Shown: positions 11,391 to 23,699, counted from the first letter of the stretch. The stretch: DNA of 42,457 nt from Ophiocordyceps camponoti-saundersi (nom. inval.) (GCA_003339415.1 PDHQ01000265.1:5713-48169), one strand, 5' to 3'. The notes: generated from the letters alone by a model not told the origin. A program made the numbers and translations.

Positions 11391-12045
11391 ATTTAGCGGC
11401 GGTAACGGACACGCTTAAGGAAAAACATACGTTAACCTTAGCTAAGGAACTATTAGGGGCTTATATAGGGTTCGATTAAGTAGTCCCTTAACCCTACTTC
11501 CTTCTTCTAAGAGCTCGGAAGGATTAGGATATAAAAAGTAATCGAGATAGGATAGGGGCTATTACTAGGTATATAGTATAAATTAGTTTACCTCGAGAGA
11601 GGAAGGAATTAAGCACGTAATTAGCCCTTAACCTTATTTTTAGAGCTATTATAAAAATCGTATATCGCAAGTCGAGTCCTAGAGAGGACTAATAGTAAAA
11701 ACTCTACTAAACGGAATTAGAACTTTATTTTAAACCTTATACTTTTATATTATAAATTACTAATTTAAACACTAGTTATAAGGTTTTTAGCACTTCGTTA
11801 AATAGTTCGCGTCTTATCTTTTCTTTCTTCTCTTATCTTTATATAGAAAACCGACTCCCTGCCCCCCCCCCCCCCCCCCCCCCNNNNNNNNNTTTTTTTT
11901 TCTTTTTTTTTTTTTATTTGGAAACCACTCCCCCCCCCCCCCCCCCCCCCCCCTTATATCGGTTAAATACTTCGGCCACCTAAGAAATTACGCCCCTTAG
12001 GTATCTGCTATGCTCGCTTAGGGTATCCTTCTTCCACCGCCAAAG
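11391..12045 (+). mobile_element. M element copy M2 (full length, contains assembly gap)
   Basis: The copy starts ATTTAGCGGCGGTAACGGAC after TA (11389-11390) and ends CCGCCAAAG before TA (12046-12047). It is colinear with M1, with less damage at the right end. Where other copies have about 50 bp ending in a run of 5-8 C, this copy has a long C run, nine N, a long T run and another long C run. That part is probably an assembly artefact and not biology. Confidence 0.8.
11884..11892. other. Assembly gap of nine N flanked by homopolymers
   Basis: Nine undetermined bases lie between a long C run (from about 11861) and a T-rich run (11893-11916). A second long C run follows at about 11931-11953. 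The position is inside M2, at the element's C-rich block. Confidence 0.95.
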
Positions 12046-12054
12046 TAATAGAAT

Positions 12055-13130
12055 TAAGAATCACTTATTTATTCCGCGAGCAGGTTAGAGATAGTAAATA
12101 AATTTTACGCGGCGTTAGTATATTTAAAAAGGAATATAGCTACGGCTAAAATAATATTTATTAACGCCCGTAGCTTATAAGTTATAAGTATAAAAATAAG
12201 ATTAAATTAATAATCCTAATTATATATTATATAGTCGATAATCTTAAATATAAAATCCGGAAACGTATATAAAAGTATTCCGAACGCTAGGGGAAAGGTC
12301 TCTTAAGGTATATATATAAGAAAATTAAGAGTAGTAGAAACTTATTAACGGAGAGGACGTATTTATAGCGTAGGTCGATACTAAAGTTTATAAAGCACTA
12401 AATAAAGAAAATAGAAATCCTAGCGGTAAATATAGTCGGTTACTAAGGAGTAAATAAGTCTAGTAACGTGAAAACGGAGAGCTATAGCACTAAGTTCTTC
12501 GGTAAGGTTATAGACTCGAAAATATAGTATTATATTAACCGATAGAGGTAAATTCTAGGGAAATATAGGAGGGTATATAGAATAAGAGGGATAAATAAAC
12601 TTACTTCTTATAAGCGAAAAATAATCGGCTTCGTATCCGGACCTAGTATAGGACTAGGTATACGTAAAATAAAAAAGATATTAGAGTACTAAGGGGTTAT
12701 ATTAAGAAAGGTTAATAGTAAACTTAGGAGGGTATAGCGATTATTAAAAATATTAAGTTAGCTCTATTTTTATTTTAACTATTTTAGAATATAGAGGGAG
12801 GAAATAAGGAAAAGATAGGAAGGATTAGTATAAATATACCTTTTTATAAAAATCTCTTAAAAATATAATAGAAGGATATATAGAAACGCGATAGACACGA
12901 AACCTAAAGCTATAATAGATTATAGTTAAGTTAGGAGGGTTATCGCGGCGAAAATTAGGTAGAATATTTATTTTATAGTAAGAAGTTTAATAGTTTATTC
13001 GCGGTATTAAATCGGTAGTTTAAGGTCTTATCGCTACTAAATTAATTTATTCCTATTATAAAAGAGTTAAGGGTATAGATAAAAAGGAAGAAAATAATAA
13101 GAGGTGAAAGTATAAATATATAGTTAAATA
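12055..13130 (+). pseudogene. RIP-decayed plus-strand coding relic, family unknown
   Basis: A single plus-strand frame starting near 12060 (LFREQVRDSK) can be followed for over 300 codons with only TAA/TAG stops. It passes the string IIGFVSGPSIGLGIRKIKK near 12630. It is basic and rich in Lys, Ile and Arg, although part of that bias comes from RIP. No known domain could be assigned. It is bounded by M2 on the left and M3 on the right, suggesting element cargo or sequence between nested copies. Confidence 0.5.
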
Positions 13131-13344
13131 TTAATATAGTAAGGGAGTTTTTTTTTTTCCTTAGCGGAAAAAAATAAAGAAGATATAATTATAGATATAT
13201 ATATTAAAATTATAAGAAATTAAGTTTATATAACTCTAAAGAGCCTAAATAAAGACGCTATTTAGGTAAATAGGTAATAAAAAACTATAAAAAGTATAAA
13301 ATAATATAATATAGAGGGATAATATTCTAGCCGGAATAATAGGG

Positions 13345-13765
13345 CACGAAAGACGGTTAAGATAGGATAGGGGCTATTACCTAATTATAGTATAGATTAG
13401 TTTCCCTCGAGAAAGGAAGGAATTAATTAAGAATTAGCCCTTAATAATATTTTTATAGTAATATAGCTATATTAAAAGTTGTATATCGTAAGTTAAGTCT
13501 TATAGAGGACTTATAGTAAAAACTATATTAAATGAAATTATAGATTTATTTTAGACCTTACACTTTTATATAGATTTTACTAAATAAAATACCTTTTTTA
13601 GGGTTAAAAGTATAAAATTAAAAGGGTTCCGCCTTTTTTTTTTCTCCTAATATCTCCTATTATTAGGTAGAAAAAAACGACTTCCCGTCTTTTACTTAGA
13701 GGGAATTATTATTTAGCTTACCCCCTAATAAAGTTAGAGGTCCCGCTCTTATTAGTTATAGAGTA
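13345..13765 (+). mobile_element. M element copy M3, truncated at both ends
   Basis: It matches M from the GGATAGGGGCTATTAC block through GTTTCCCTCGAGAAAGG and TTAGACCTTACAC to the CCCCCTAATAAAGTTAGAGG block. Both terminal inverted repeats are missing. A 15-base run with two TTAGGG units (about 13769-13783) follows directly. Confidence 0.65.
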
Positions 13766-13807
13766 TAGTAGGGTTAGGGTTAGTTACGAGTCGAAAAAAG
13801 CAGTCTA

Positions 13808-14219
13808 CTTTAGCAGCGGTAATAGATACGCCCGAAGAAAAACGAGCGTATAACTTAGCTAGGGGATTTCTAAGAGCTCCTATAAGATTTAATTAAATAG
13901 TTCCTAAACCTTCTTTACTAACCCTATAACTTTATTTTAAACTCTATATTTATATACTATAAATTCCTAATTTAAATACTTATTCTTAAGCTTTCGGCAC
14001 TTAATTAAATAGTTCTCGACTTCTTTTCTCTTTCTTCTCTTATCTTTATATAGAAAACCGACTCCTTATTATTCTCCCTATAGAGAATTACTATCTAGCT
14101 CTCCCCCCTATAGCTAGAGATCCCCCCTTATATTAGTTAAAGACTTTAGTTACCTAAGAAGTTACGCCCCTTAGGTATCTACTACGCTTACTTAGGGTAT
14201 CCTTCTTTCCCCGCCAAAC
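13808..14219 (+). mobile_element. M element copy M4, internally deleted (412 bp)
   Basis: Both ends are present: CTTTAGCAGCGG after TA (13806-13807) and CCCGCCAAAC before TA (14220-14221). About 200 bp between the left third and the TTTATTTTAAACTC block are missing relative to M1. Internal deletion derivatives are common in non-autonomous TIR elements. Confidence 0.8.
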
Positions 14220-14479
14220 TACCTTTACTTCTAATTATTTTATTAGCGAAGTCCGTAAGCAGCTTAAATATACGTTAAATCTATCTAATATTATAGTACT
14301 ATATATTTAGTAGCGAGGATTAATAGAAACCTTTAGGTAAACTATAGTTACGATATATAATTAGTATAATTTTAACTTAGGTAGACTTATTATATTTAAA
14401 AAGATAAAGATTATATTAAAGAGAATAATATAAATAACTAGATTAAAAATAAATATTTAAAATACGTTTAGTACTTAAT

Positions 14480-15200
14480 ATTAATATATATACTCTATAA
14501 CCGATAATCTAAATCCGGGATACTTAAGGATAAAAGACATAAATACCTCAGGTATCTTAGGCATTATAGATAAACCGTAGGCTATATGCTAAGCTATTTT
14601 ATCGCGAAGTCTAGATTTTCCTTTAGGCTATTTAGTTTATACCTTAGTAAGAAGCTATAGGATAGAATACGGATCCTTACTATTAAGATAACGATATAGA
14701 TAATAGCAGATTTGCTCCCTAGCGTAGGTCTATATAGGCCTAGCGTTAGTCTTTAAGGCTAACTCGTAAACGCGAAGATAAAATAAAATATTAGGTAGTT
14801 TATAATAGTTATTATCGACTATAACGCTACCTTTTTTAGAGGTAAAAGATAGGTTACGGCTAGCTAAAGAAAGGTAATAGGTTTCGTAGTCGTCTATACT
14901 ATAAGAAGTGGTGTAAATAGCCTAGAGGAAGTAGGAAAGAATAGAGGGTTACTCTTCTAATAAGTTAAGAGTAATTATAAGGTCGGTTAACGTATTCTTA
15001 TAGAATATAGTGTTAATTTTCTAAATAATATATATATATATATATATAGGAAGATATAACGGGAAAGGAATTATAAGAATAATAGTATTATATTAATAGT
15101 ACCTTATTATAGGTAGCGCGGAAGAAGGCTAGCCTATTATATAAAATAACGCGATAAACTTTAAATATTCGATTACGATAAATAATAGCGAGATCGGAAT
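14480..15200 (-). pseudogene. BTB/POZ-domain protein relic, copy 1
   Basis: On the minus strand the frame topping at 15198 reads SDLAIIYRNRIFKVYRVILY, then FFRATYNKVL. This fits the start of fungal BTB/POZ domains (S-D-hydrophobic, a short strand pair, F-x-V-H-+-x-V-L-C, then PFF). Here His and Cys codons appear as Tyr, as RIP would cause. Further on, in a different frame, DDYETYYLSLASRN is followed by FYLRVYELALKT, matching the (L/H)-x-RVY-x-LA-x-K helix that follows the BTB fold. The frame change between the halves implies an indel or intron. BTB proteins usually act in protein-protein interaction, often as Cullin-3 adaptors. It is paralogous to copy 2, about 2.0 kb away in the same orientation. 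Confidence 0.65.
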
Positions 15201-15209
15201 ATTTAGATT

Positions 15210-16480
15210 AGAGGGGGATATATCGGTTCCTTAATAAACGTTTATAATAATTATTATTCTATTTATTCGGAATTAGGGGGAATAGAAACCTTAACGATAA
15301 TATAAGCTATATAGTAAGTATTTTTTTTTTATTTATTTTTAGTTATAAGAAAATTAAAATAGGAGAGTAATAAAACGAGAAACTAAGAAGAGTAAATAAT
15401 AATATAGAATAGAAGGGAAGAAGGATATAAATATACTATATAATAGTATATTAATATATTTATAATATATATATAATATATTAGAGGGAAGTATTAATAA
15501 AAGGTGAAAAAATATAGGTAGATTTTAATATATTTTAATAACTTAATAAAATAATATTATCGTAAGTTATAGAGTTTTATAGGGAGTACGTAGTGCTATT
15601 AACACGAGAGGGAATTAATATAGAGCGGGTACCGCTAGGTCGTTTATTATTATAGCTTAGAAATACGTTAAGTAAACGATAGTATTAGTATTTAGCACTA
15701 TAAATAAAGACTCTAAGCTAATAAGAAAGAAAGAAAAGGAGAAAAACTCTCGTAAGCGAAGTCCTAGTAAAATATATAAAGAAACGTGCTAGTAGAGATA
15801 GGAGAGGCCCCGAGAGGGTATAGTAAAAACTAAAATCTTAGTAGAGAAGCGGTTACTTTCCTTAGCGGTTACTATTAAGGTTCTTCACGATAGGATTCCT
15901 AGACGTTATACGATAGAGATATCTTAAATTAACGTAATAAGATATTACGTAATTATAGTTTACGTAATTATATAGCGCTAGTTATTACGTATACGCGAGT
16001 ATTAGCGCTATCCCTTATCCCCTTTTCGATAACGCGTAGATAATATCGAACGGCGAGTAATAAGCTTTTATAGTACGTAATAGTTTAGCCTTATTTAACT
16101 AAGCGATATTAACTAATAAAATTAGTTAGATAGACTAAAACGGCCGATTTAAACCGTTAACGTATACGATAAGTACGATAATATAGCTAGTAATATTACT
16201 TTCTTAATACCGTCTTGCCCGCGCGAGCTATATACTTTAGAGTTTAAAGTATAAGTTACTAGGGCTAAAATAATACGTATATTTATAAGTATCGGATATA
16301 GATATATTAATAACCGCCGTAATAATATCTAAACGGTAGTTATAACTTAAAAGTAAACTAGTAATAATTAACTATTTTTCTTTATATAAGTTTATTATAA
16401 GATATAATATATATAATATATAATAAATAACTATAAAGATTATTATATAAAAGAAACTATAAAAAAAGTTACCCTCTCTT
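15210..16480. other. Spacer between the two BTB relics
   Basis: AT-rich, RIP-altered sequence containing poly-T and (TA)n tracts. A CpG-keeping patch lies near 15600-16070 (for example GAGCGGGTACCGCTAGG). It may include the 5' part of copy 1 and the 3' tail of copy 2, but no motif was read. Confidence 0.45.
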
Positions 16481-16489
16481 AAACTTAAG

Positions 16490-17190
16490 TATATACTCTA
16501 AAAGCGAGAGTATTAATTTAGGATACTTAAGCATAAATAACTTATATAAGTCGGGTATTTTTTTCTTCCTAGATAGTATAAAAGTAATAGCTTTAGATAT
16601 TTTATTACGAAGTTAAGACTCTCCTCGCAACTATTTAGTCTATATTTAAGTAAGAAGCTATAAAATAATATAAGAATTTATACCGTAAAAGTGCTTTATT
16701 ATCTATTAGTAGGTATACTTAATAGCTAAGAGCTAGACATAAGAGGACCTAGTCTTAAGAGCTAGCTTATAGACGCGAAGATAGAGGAATATATCGTGTA
16801 GCTTAGTATCGCTAGCATAAGGAATAACGTTATCTCTTTCGGAATCGAATAATAGGTTACGACTAGCTAGCGAAAAGTAGTAAGTTTCGTAATCTTCTTT
16901 ACTATATTAATCTATATAAGTAGCCTATAGGAGGTATTAAAGAATTAAAAGTTACTTTTCTAATAGGTTAATAGTATTATCCGGGTAACGTAGCGGATCT
17001 TTATAGTATATAAAGTTAGTCGTTATATTATATATATATTAAAAGTTTAGAAGAAAAGGGATATAAAAATATTAATAAGAAAAAATACCTCGTTATAAAG
17101 ATCGCGAGGAAATATTAAGTTATTAAATAATATAACGCGATAAACTTAGAAGATACGCTTACGATAAAGAATAGTAAGATTAGAATATTC
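16490..17190 (-). pseudogene. BTB/POZ-domain protein relic, copy 2
   Basis: On the minus strand, from 17184 downward, the frame reads SNLTILYRKRIF, then a TAA, then VYRVILFNN. The same order of elements is seen in copy 1. The C-terminal part reads DYETYYFSLASRNLLFDS and later LHDIFLYLRVYKLALKT, parallel to copy 1. The shared blocks are spread over about 700 bp with the same spacing, so this is a true duplication. Stops are TAA or TAG only in the parts I could follow. The gene is non-functional as seen. A host gene duplicated and then RIP-inactivated, or a gene carried by a transposon, are both possible. Confidence 0.65.
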
Positions 17191-17714
17191 GGGGTTAAAG
17201 AATATATATCGGTGCTTTATTTTTCGTAATACGTCCTAAGTATCTTTATCTAATAGAGACGGGGAGGAGTATCGAGGTAACGGTCTAAGGGATATTTTTT
17301 TTTTCTTTACCCTTTAGTATTAGAAATATAAGAGGAGAGATATAGTATTAGAAGGAAATATAGGAAAAGTAGAATAGGTAGAAGAAGGGAATAAAGAGGT
17401 ACTATATAAATATAATTTAATATAAGTAATATAAAAATAAAATAAATAAAAGGGGTTTAAAAAAATATAAATTATATATATTACTTAGATACTATTATAA
17501 AAAAATAGAATTCTAAAGGTAATATTTAAAGTTCGGTAAGGGAGAGATATTACTATACTAGGAATCTAATAAATAAATCTATAATATTAAACTTATAATT
17601 ACTTTTTTTTTATATATTCTCTAATAAGTAATAAGTAAGGCATAATATAGTAGGTTTATAATAGATATTTAAAGGTAATAGAGGTGCGAGAAAAAAATAT
17701 AAGCGCTAGAGTAA

Positions 17715-18510
17715 AAAAAATACGGTTAGGGGCTAAGAAGGGTTTTAATTAGATAGTTCTCGAATATTTCCTATCCTAAAAAAGCTTCCGAGGAATAGAG
17801 TTAAGAGGGGCGATTAAGATAAGATAGCGGTTATTACGAAATCTAGCAAGTAATTAGCTTTTAAGCTTATCTTCGCAGCTATCTAAAAAGCCGTATATTT
17901 AATATCGTAAAAGAATATTAGAATAAGTATTATAGAGGATATATAAAAAACCTTCGCATAGTTTAATTAAATAACTATAGAGCCCGTCTTTTCTACTAAG
18001 AGCCTTAGGAGATAAGGATATAAGGGGCGCTTAAGATAGGAGAAGGCTATTATAAAGTATATAGCGTAGATTAGTTTCCCTTAAAAATAAAGGAATTATA
18101 TAGAATTAGCCCTTAACGTTACGTTTATACTTACCTTAAAAGTTATATATTGCAAATCGAGTCCTAGAGACTAGAGAGTACTTATAGCAAAAAGTATACT
18201 TAACGAAATTATAGCTTTATTTTAAATCTTACACCTTAAAATAATAAATTACTAGCTTAAATATATATTTCGAAACCCTAGTTTACTGATTAAGTAGTTT
18301 TTACGTTTTTTTTTATAGTTTACTTTATCTTTTTATAAGAAAATAACTTCCTATTACTTTCCTTATAGAGAAATACTATATAGCTTATACCCGTATAGCT
18401 AGAGATAACTTATAGCATTTAAAGATTATAGTTACCTATAAAGTTAAACGTAATAGGTATCTAGTAAGTATACCTAGGGTAATACTAACCCTCCCTCGTT
18501 ATTTAATAAA
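17715..18510 (+). mobile_element. M element copy M5, compound (partial plus near-complete right part)
   Basis: A first M segment (about 17715-17985) runs from the TTTTAATTAGATAG block to the GAGGATATATAAAAAACC block. The sequence then jumps back to the AGTTTAATTAAATA block at about 17988 and runs again through the right end, a degraded CTCGTTATTTA near 18500. This is a partial tandem duplication of about 280 bp or one M inserted into another. Confidence 0.6.
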
Positions 18511-18519
18511 TACCGAGAG

Positions 18520-19350
18520 GGAATAAAATTAGTTTTTCTTTTCTTAACTATAGTAGATAGTAATAAAGCGGATATAGAGAAGAGATTAGTAGAATAAAAA
18601 AATAAACTAGAAAATATAATACCCCTATAGAAATTTCGTTAAAATACGGAAACCTTTAGATATAAAGAAATCCTACTAGTACGTTAAGTTAGCACCTTTA
18701 GATAGTAATATATAATCCGATAATATTAGGTATAAATTATAATCCGAGGAATTAGTAGACTATTATTTATTAAAAAGGAAATAGATAATAGGGATATATT
18801 TACGAGCGGATAAAGTATAATAAGAGGGAAGAGTAAGAATCTGCGGAATCTTAAATATATATAGAAAATAGAAATATAATATATAAGTAATTAGGAGGAT
18901 AATAATAGAAATAGAATATATATATAAAATAGCGTTAAGATTATAAAAAGCTATAGGATATTAAGGTATAATAAATATAAATACTAAGTATTAAGGTTAA
19001 AGGGGAAAAAACTAATTATATATAATTTATAAATAAATAGAAAGAAGAGAAAGATAGTAAATTATAAAGATAATAAGTTATATAAGATAGGATATAGAAA
19101 CGTTATTATAAAATAGATTAACTATTATACGTAAAGTACCTTAATAAAGATATAAAGGGTAATTTAACGAGGATAGGAACGGTTACGTAAAAGATAAGAA
19201 TACGGAGCCGAGAGTATAGAGAGAAGCGTAAAAATTACTAAAATAAATATTTTATAAGGAATATTTATATATACTTCGTAGGAGCGAGTCTTAAAGATAC
19301 TATAAAGAAATAAGTTAAATAGTAGATAGCTTATATAGTTATCTATATTT
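18520..19350. other. AT-rich decayed stretch, no feature recognised
   Basis: The composition is RIP-type and purine-rich on the plus strand. Coding-like pieces with TAA/TAG stops occur, but no motif could be read. It ends at the R2 motif near 19364. Confidence 0.5.
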
Positions 19351-19357
19351 TATATAC

Positions 19358-19410
19358 GCTAACGGCGACTAACTTTATATATTAAAGGGACCTACGACTA
19401 TCGTTAGCCG
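19358..19410 (+). repeat. Dispersed motif R2, second copy
   Basis: CGGCGACTAACTTTATA, then AAAGGGACCTACGACTATCG, matches 734-780. Its edges form a short inverted pair (CGCTAACGGC at the left, TCGTTAGCCG at the right). A weaker copy near 20868 lies at the far side of the satellite array. Confidence 0.5.
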
Positions 19411-19479
19411 CTAAATTATAAAAGTAAAAAGATATATATATATAAGTTTAAATATATATATAAAGGAATATTTATAGGA

Positions 19480-20900
19480 CGAATAGCCTAATAGTATATA
19501 TATTAACCCTATCCTATCCGTATATATACTTAGTTATAGGATATAAACCTAAAAAATCGGTCGAATTGTTTAAATTAGCTAGTAATATATAAATAGCCTA
19601 TACGATACGAAAGACCCGTAGAACCCGTGTGACGGTATAATAGTATTAAGGCCACTTCCTAGAAAACAGATCTATAAAGTCTATAAAATAGCTAATTAGA
19701 GGAAATAAACGACCGTAGAATACCTATAGACCGGTACGGCCGATAAGATAATAACGAAACTACTTTATCGAAGACAGATCCGAAAAAAATTATAATATAG
19801 CTTATTATACGGGACGACCTATATATATATATATATATAATAATACGATACTATAAGACCTATATATATATAATATAGGATAGTGAAGAACCTAGCCTGT
19901 TAAAGACAGACCCGTAAAGTTTAGAAAATAGCTTGCAGTCACGACTTACTAGAGATAAACAACCCGTACAACACCGACGGGCCGGTACGACCGATAGGGG
20001 AGTAATAAATCCACTTACCCGAAGAAAGTCCTATTAAATTTAGGAGATAGCTTATTAAACGGGACGACCTATAAATACGAGTATATAGGGTTAGATACCG
20101 AGAGACCTATATAATAAGTAAATAGTAACAAACTTAACTCGTTAAAAACAGATCCGTTAAGTAATAAAATAGCTTATAGTTATAAGTTATTTAATATAAA
20201 CGACCCGTATGATTCCTAGGGACTGTTAAGGCCGATAGGATAGCGATAAATCTATATACGTGCCTAAAGAAAGTTCCGTCGAATTTAACCCTAGCTTATT
20301 TATAGGACGACCCGTAAATATAAGTATATATAGATAACTATAAACCTATATTATATATATATATATATACGATAATACGATAAGAGGATAGTAACGAACT
20401 AACTTCGTTAAAAATAGATCTGTTAAATTATAAAATAGCTTATAGTTATAATTAATTAGATATAAACGACCCGTAAATACGATACTAAGAGACTAGTAAG
20501 GCCGAAAAGATAGTAACGAATTAACTTCCCTAGAGATAGCTCCGTTAAATCTATAAAATAGCTTATTAGACGGGACGACCCGTATATATATATATACGAG
20601 TATAGATACCGAGAGATATATATATATAATAGGTAGGAGAGTAACAAACTAACTACGTTAAAGATATATCCGTAAAATTATAAAATAGAATAGTTATAAG
20701 TTATAAGATATAAAGGCCGATATTATTCTTACTAACTAGTAATACGAGTAAGATAGTAACTAACCTACTTACTTAATAGCAGATTAGTTCTAGATAAAAT
20801 AGTTTATTCTATATAAGCGACCGGCACGATACGTATAGACCCGTACGATACGTATATATAAAAGTTACCGGCGACTTACCTAAGGCTATTTTAACTATTA
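19480..20900 (+). repeat. Tandem satellite array with dimeric 240-265-bp unit
   Basis: The anchor ACAGATC.GT.AA followed by AAAATAGCTTA recurs at 19666, 19906, 20148, 20414 and 20664, giving periods of 240, 242, 266 and 250 bp. A related half-unit anchor ending in TAGCTTATTA.ACGGGACGACC recurs at 19774, 20026, 20268 and 20535, about 108-121 bp after each main anchor. The unit is therefore a dimer of two diverged ~120-bp halves. Each unit also contains a CCGGTACGGCCGATA-type segment and an expanding (TA)n run, which accounts for much of the period variation. No coding potential is supported. Confidence 0.85.
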
Positions 20901-20929
20901 CGTAAAGAATTATTATATAAGGTCGAGCG

Positions 20930-23040
20930 GGTATTTATTAATACCGCGAAAGTATTTCGGGATTAATAAAGAGAACTTAAATAAATAGAAATAAATTATA
21001 TATATAAAAGTAGTATATATATTTTAATAGATATATAGTTAGACGTAGAGGAAGATTAGTATAGGGATTAAAAAGGGAAGGATAGGCATAATACGCGTAG
21101 GCAATATATAAGTAGCGTAATATACTAAGTTTATATATATAATATTAATTTATCGATAAGGGAACGACTTTAAAGTAAAATAATAAAAGTAAGATATATT
21201 AAATAACGTAGATTTATTCTTAAAAAGCCTAAATATATTTATATAGAATAGTTAACCTAAGCGGGAAAAATAAAATAATAGATAAAGTAGTAACGGTAAA
21301 ATATAATACGAATCGGGGTTAGGAATTAGAAATAATAATAAATTATTTTATCTATAGTAGAGTTTCGTATTAGATTACGTATAAAATTAGAGGAACGAGG
21401 TAAGTAATATAATATATAGGTAGTAACCTAATTTCTAGTAAGATAAGATATAGTTAAGAGAGAGGACCCTTTAAATTTATAAAACTATATATAGGGGTAT
21501 ATTTTATATAAGTTCTATATCTCTATTAAATAGTTCTAGTAACGAAGTAATAAACGAAAGAATATATCGGCGTATATCTTATAAAGCGAAGATAATAAGT
21601 AAGTTATCGTATATTATAGGAGTAGTGCTAATATTTTATAAGTAATAGCGTATATAACTAATATTATATATATAATTAAATCGAGGACGTTATAACTAAA
21701 AACGTATATTAGATATATTAAGTATTAGGGTATAGGGGAAAGAAAGGTTTATAAACTAAAAAGATAAGGATAAATTTATAAGTAGTTACTAGCTGCTAAT
21801 ATTTAAGATAAGGATAATAACGTAAGATAAAAAGCGTATAGAAGATAACGAGGGCGGAAGTTTAAATAGTTAACGTGAAGACTTACGATAAGTTATAGAA
21901 ACCGGTATCGGTATTCCTACTATATAAGCTAAAAGATTTAAAAAACTACTATAGCCTATAATACTAATAATAGCATATAGCGTAATATTCGATATTATCG
22001 GCAAAGAAGGCTATATAAGGATATAAGAGTATTATATTAATAATACTAATTACGAATACTTTATATTAAGGGACTAGCTAGACTTTATCTTATACTTAGA
22101 GAAAGATATAAGGAAGTTAACTAATATTAAAAGTTTTAATAATTAGGGGATAGAAGGTTAGGCGGAATTTACGGTTTATATCCTAGGTATAAAGGATAAA
22201 ATATTATATATCGGAATAATTAGGACTAGAGTATAAATTATAGATAATCTTACGGAGGGCCTTATATTAGGATAAGAATAGCTCCTACTAAATAAAATAT
22301 ATATATTTAGTTCGATAAAGATAGTTTAGATATATTTATATATAAGCCTATATATACTAGTAGAGGTTTATCGAAAATAATTATAAATTTTAGGCCGAAG
22401 TATATATCTTAGATAATACTTATTATATAGATTTATAATTATATCCTTAATCCGTTAATTCTAGATATCGTAAAATACTAGGAAAAGATATAATAATACC
22501 GGATATAGGAAGGTAGGGGAGGTAGGGTCTATTTAGCATTATTATAATAGATAACGCTAATAGCTAGAATAAAGGTAACTAAAGCGGGACAATATATTTT
22601 TAATAGCGGAGGCAAGAAGACTAATATAGACGCGTTTACTTCCTTAAGTAAAGGATAATATAGCGTTATTAATAGCTATAATAATAGCGGAGAAGATAGC
22701 CTATTATATAATATAATTTTTACGTCGCTTCGCCGGGGTAAACGGAGGTTACGAGAGAGAATCGGTACTTATTAAGTCGATCACGTTTACCGGAGATAGC
22801 GACTCGCTCTAAGGAGTAAGGTTAATTAAGTCGGTAAGTAGTGCGGAGAGGGGAGAAGGTAGATAACTAGCAGGTATATCGAGAGGTATTATAATAAGAT
22901 AAGGGTAGTGTAGTTAGAAATAAGTAATAATATAGGCAATTTAGGTTATAGCGGGTAGAAATAGATAGCTACCGCTAGGGTATATATATTAGGGTAGAAG
23001 GGTAAAAGAGTAAAAGGATAAAGGGGTAGCTTATATATAG
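20930..23040 (+). pseudogene. Decayed coding region, possibly with a retropepsin-like segment
   Basis: Plus-strand frames between about 21860 and 22420 can be followed with TAA/TAG stops only. One passage reads VIETGIGIPTI, then AKRFKKLL, near 21900. Further on comes NLTEGLILG near 22250. These resemble the D-T-G and hydrophobic-ILG landmarks of retroviral-type aspartic proteases, but the first catalytic residue reads Glu and the match is weak. A CpG-rich, less altered patch lies at about 22720-22860. No RT was found here. If a retroelement, it is truncated. Confidence 0.35.
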
Positions 23041-23299
23041 TTTTTTTTTATCTATATAGGTATAGGTTATAGCGTATATTAATAAGATTATAAAAATATA
23101 ATACGCTAAATATATAGAGTTATACGATATTATACGATAAAGTATAAAAATACTAAAAAATTTAAATAGGGTTTTATATCGTTAATATAAGGAGGGAGGT
23201 TTACTATATATATTAAAAATAAACTAGTAATAAGCAGGTATCCCTAGTTAAGGAAGTAGGAAAGAACTATATAAGGTCCTATAATATATATATATATAT

Positions 23300-23545
23300 A
23301 AGGAATTATTCTAAAGTTTCGGGCCTTAATTAAATTACTCTTCTTAAAACGCTCTCTCTACCTTCTATTATTATATTAGAAATTAAATCCTTATCTCTTT
23401 TCTTATAGAAAATTACTATATACCTTAACTAGCTAAGGTTAGAGATCTTAACCTTATACTAGTTAAAGAGTAGGATTACGTATAATAATACGCTAAGGTA
23501 AGTATCAGCTAGGCTAGCGTAAGGTATCGTTAAAAGTAAAGAACG
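23300..23545 (+). mobile_element. M element copy M6, right-half fragment
   Basis: It matches M from the GGGCCTTAATTAAAT block through TCTTATAGAAAATTACTAT and CTAGCTAAGGTTAGAGATC to a degraded right end near 23540. The left half is missing; a (TA)n tract lies upstream. Confidence 0.55.
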
Positions 23546-23699
23546 TAGAAAGTTAATTAACTATCTTATAATTTCTTTAACTTATCTAAGGAGTATTACT
23601 TAAATAGCTACGGGAATTAAGCTAAAGAACGTTCCGATATTACGATATAAAATTTATATAACGATAGAAAACCGAATAGAACGGTCACGTGTTCGTCGA

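Noticed and set aside
13769..13783. Two TTAGGG units suggesting an interstitial telomere
   Set aside because: Only two units are present, inside RIP-biased sequence where TTAGGG-like words arise easily; no longer array exists.
20456..20647. 63-codon minus-strand open stretch
   Set aside because: It lies inside the tandem satellite; the Tyr/Ile-rich product is translated (TA)n.
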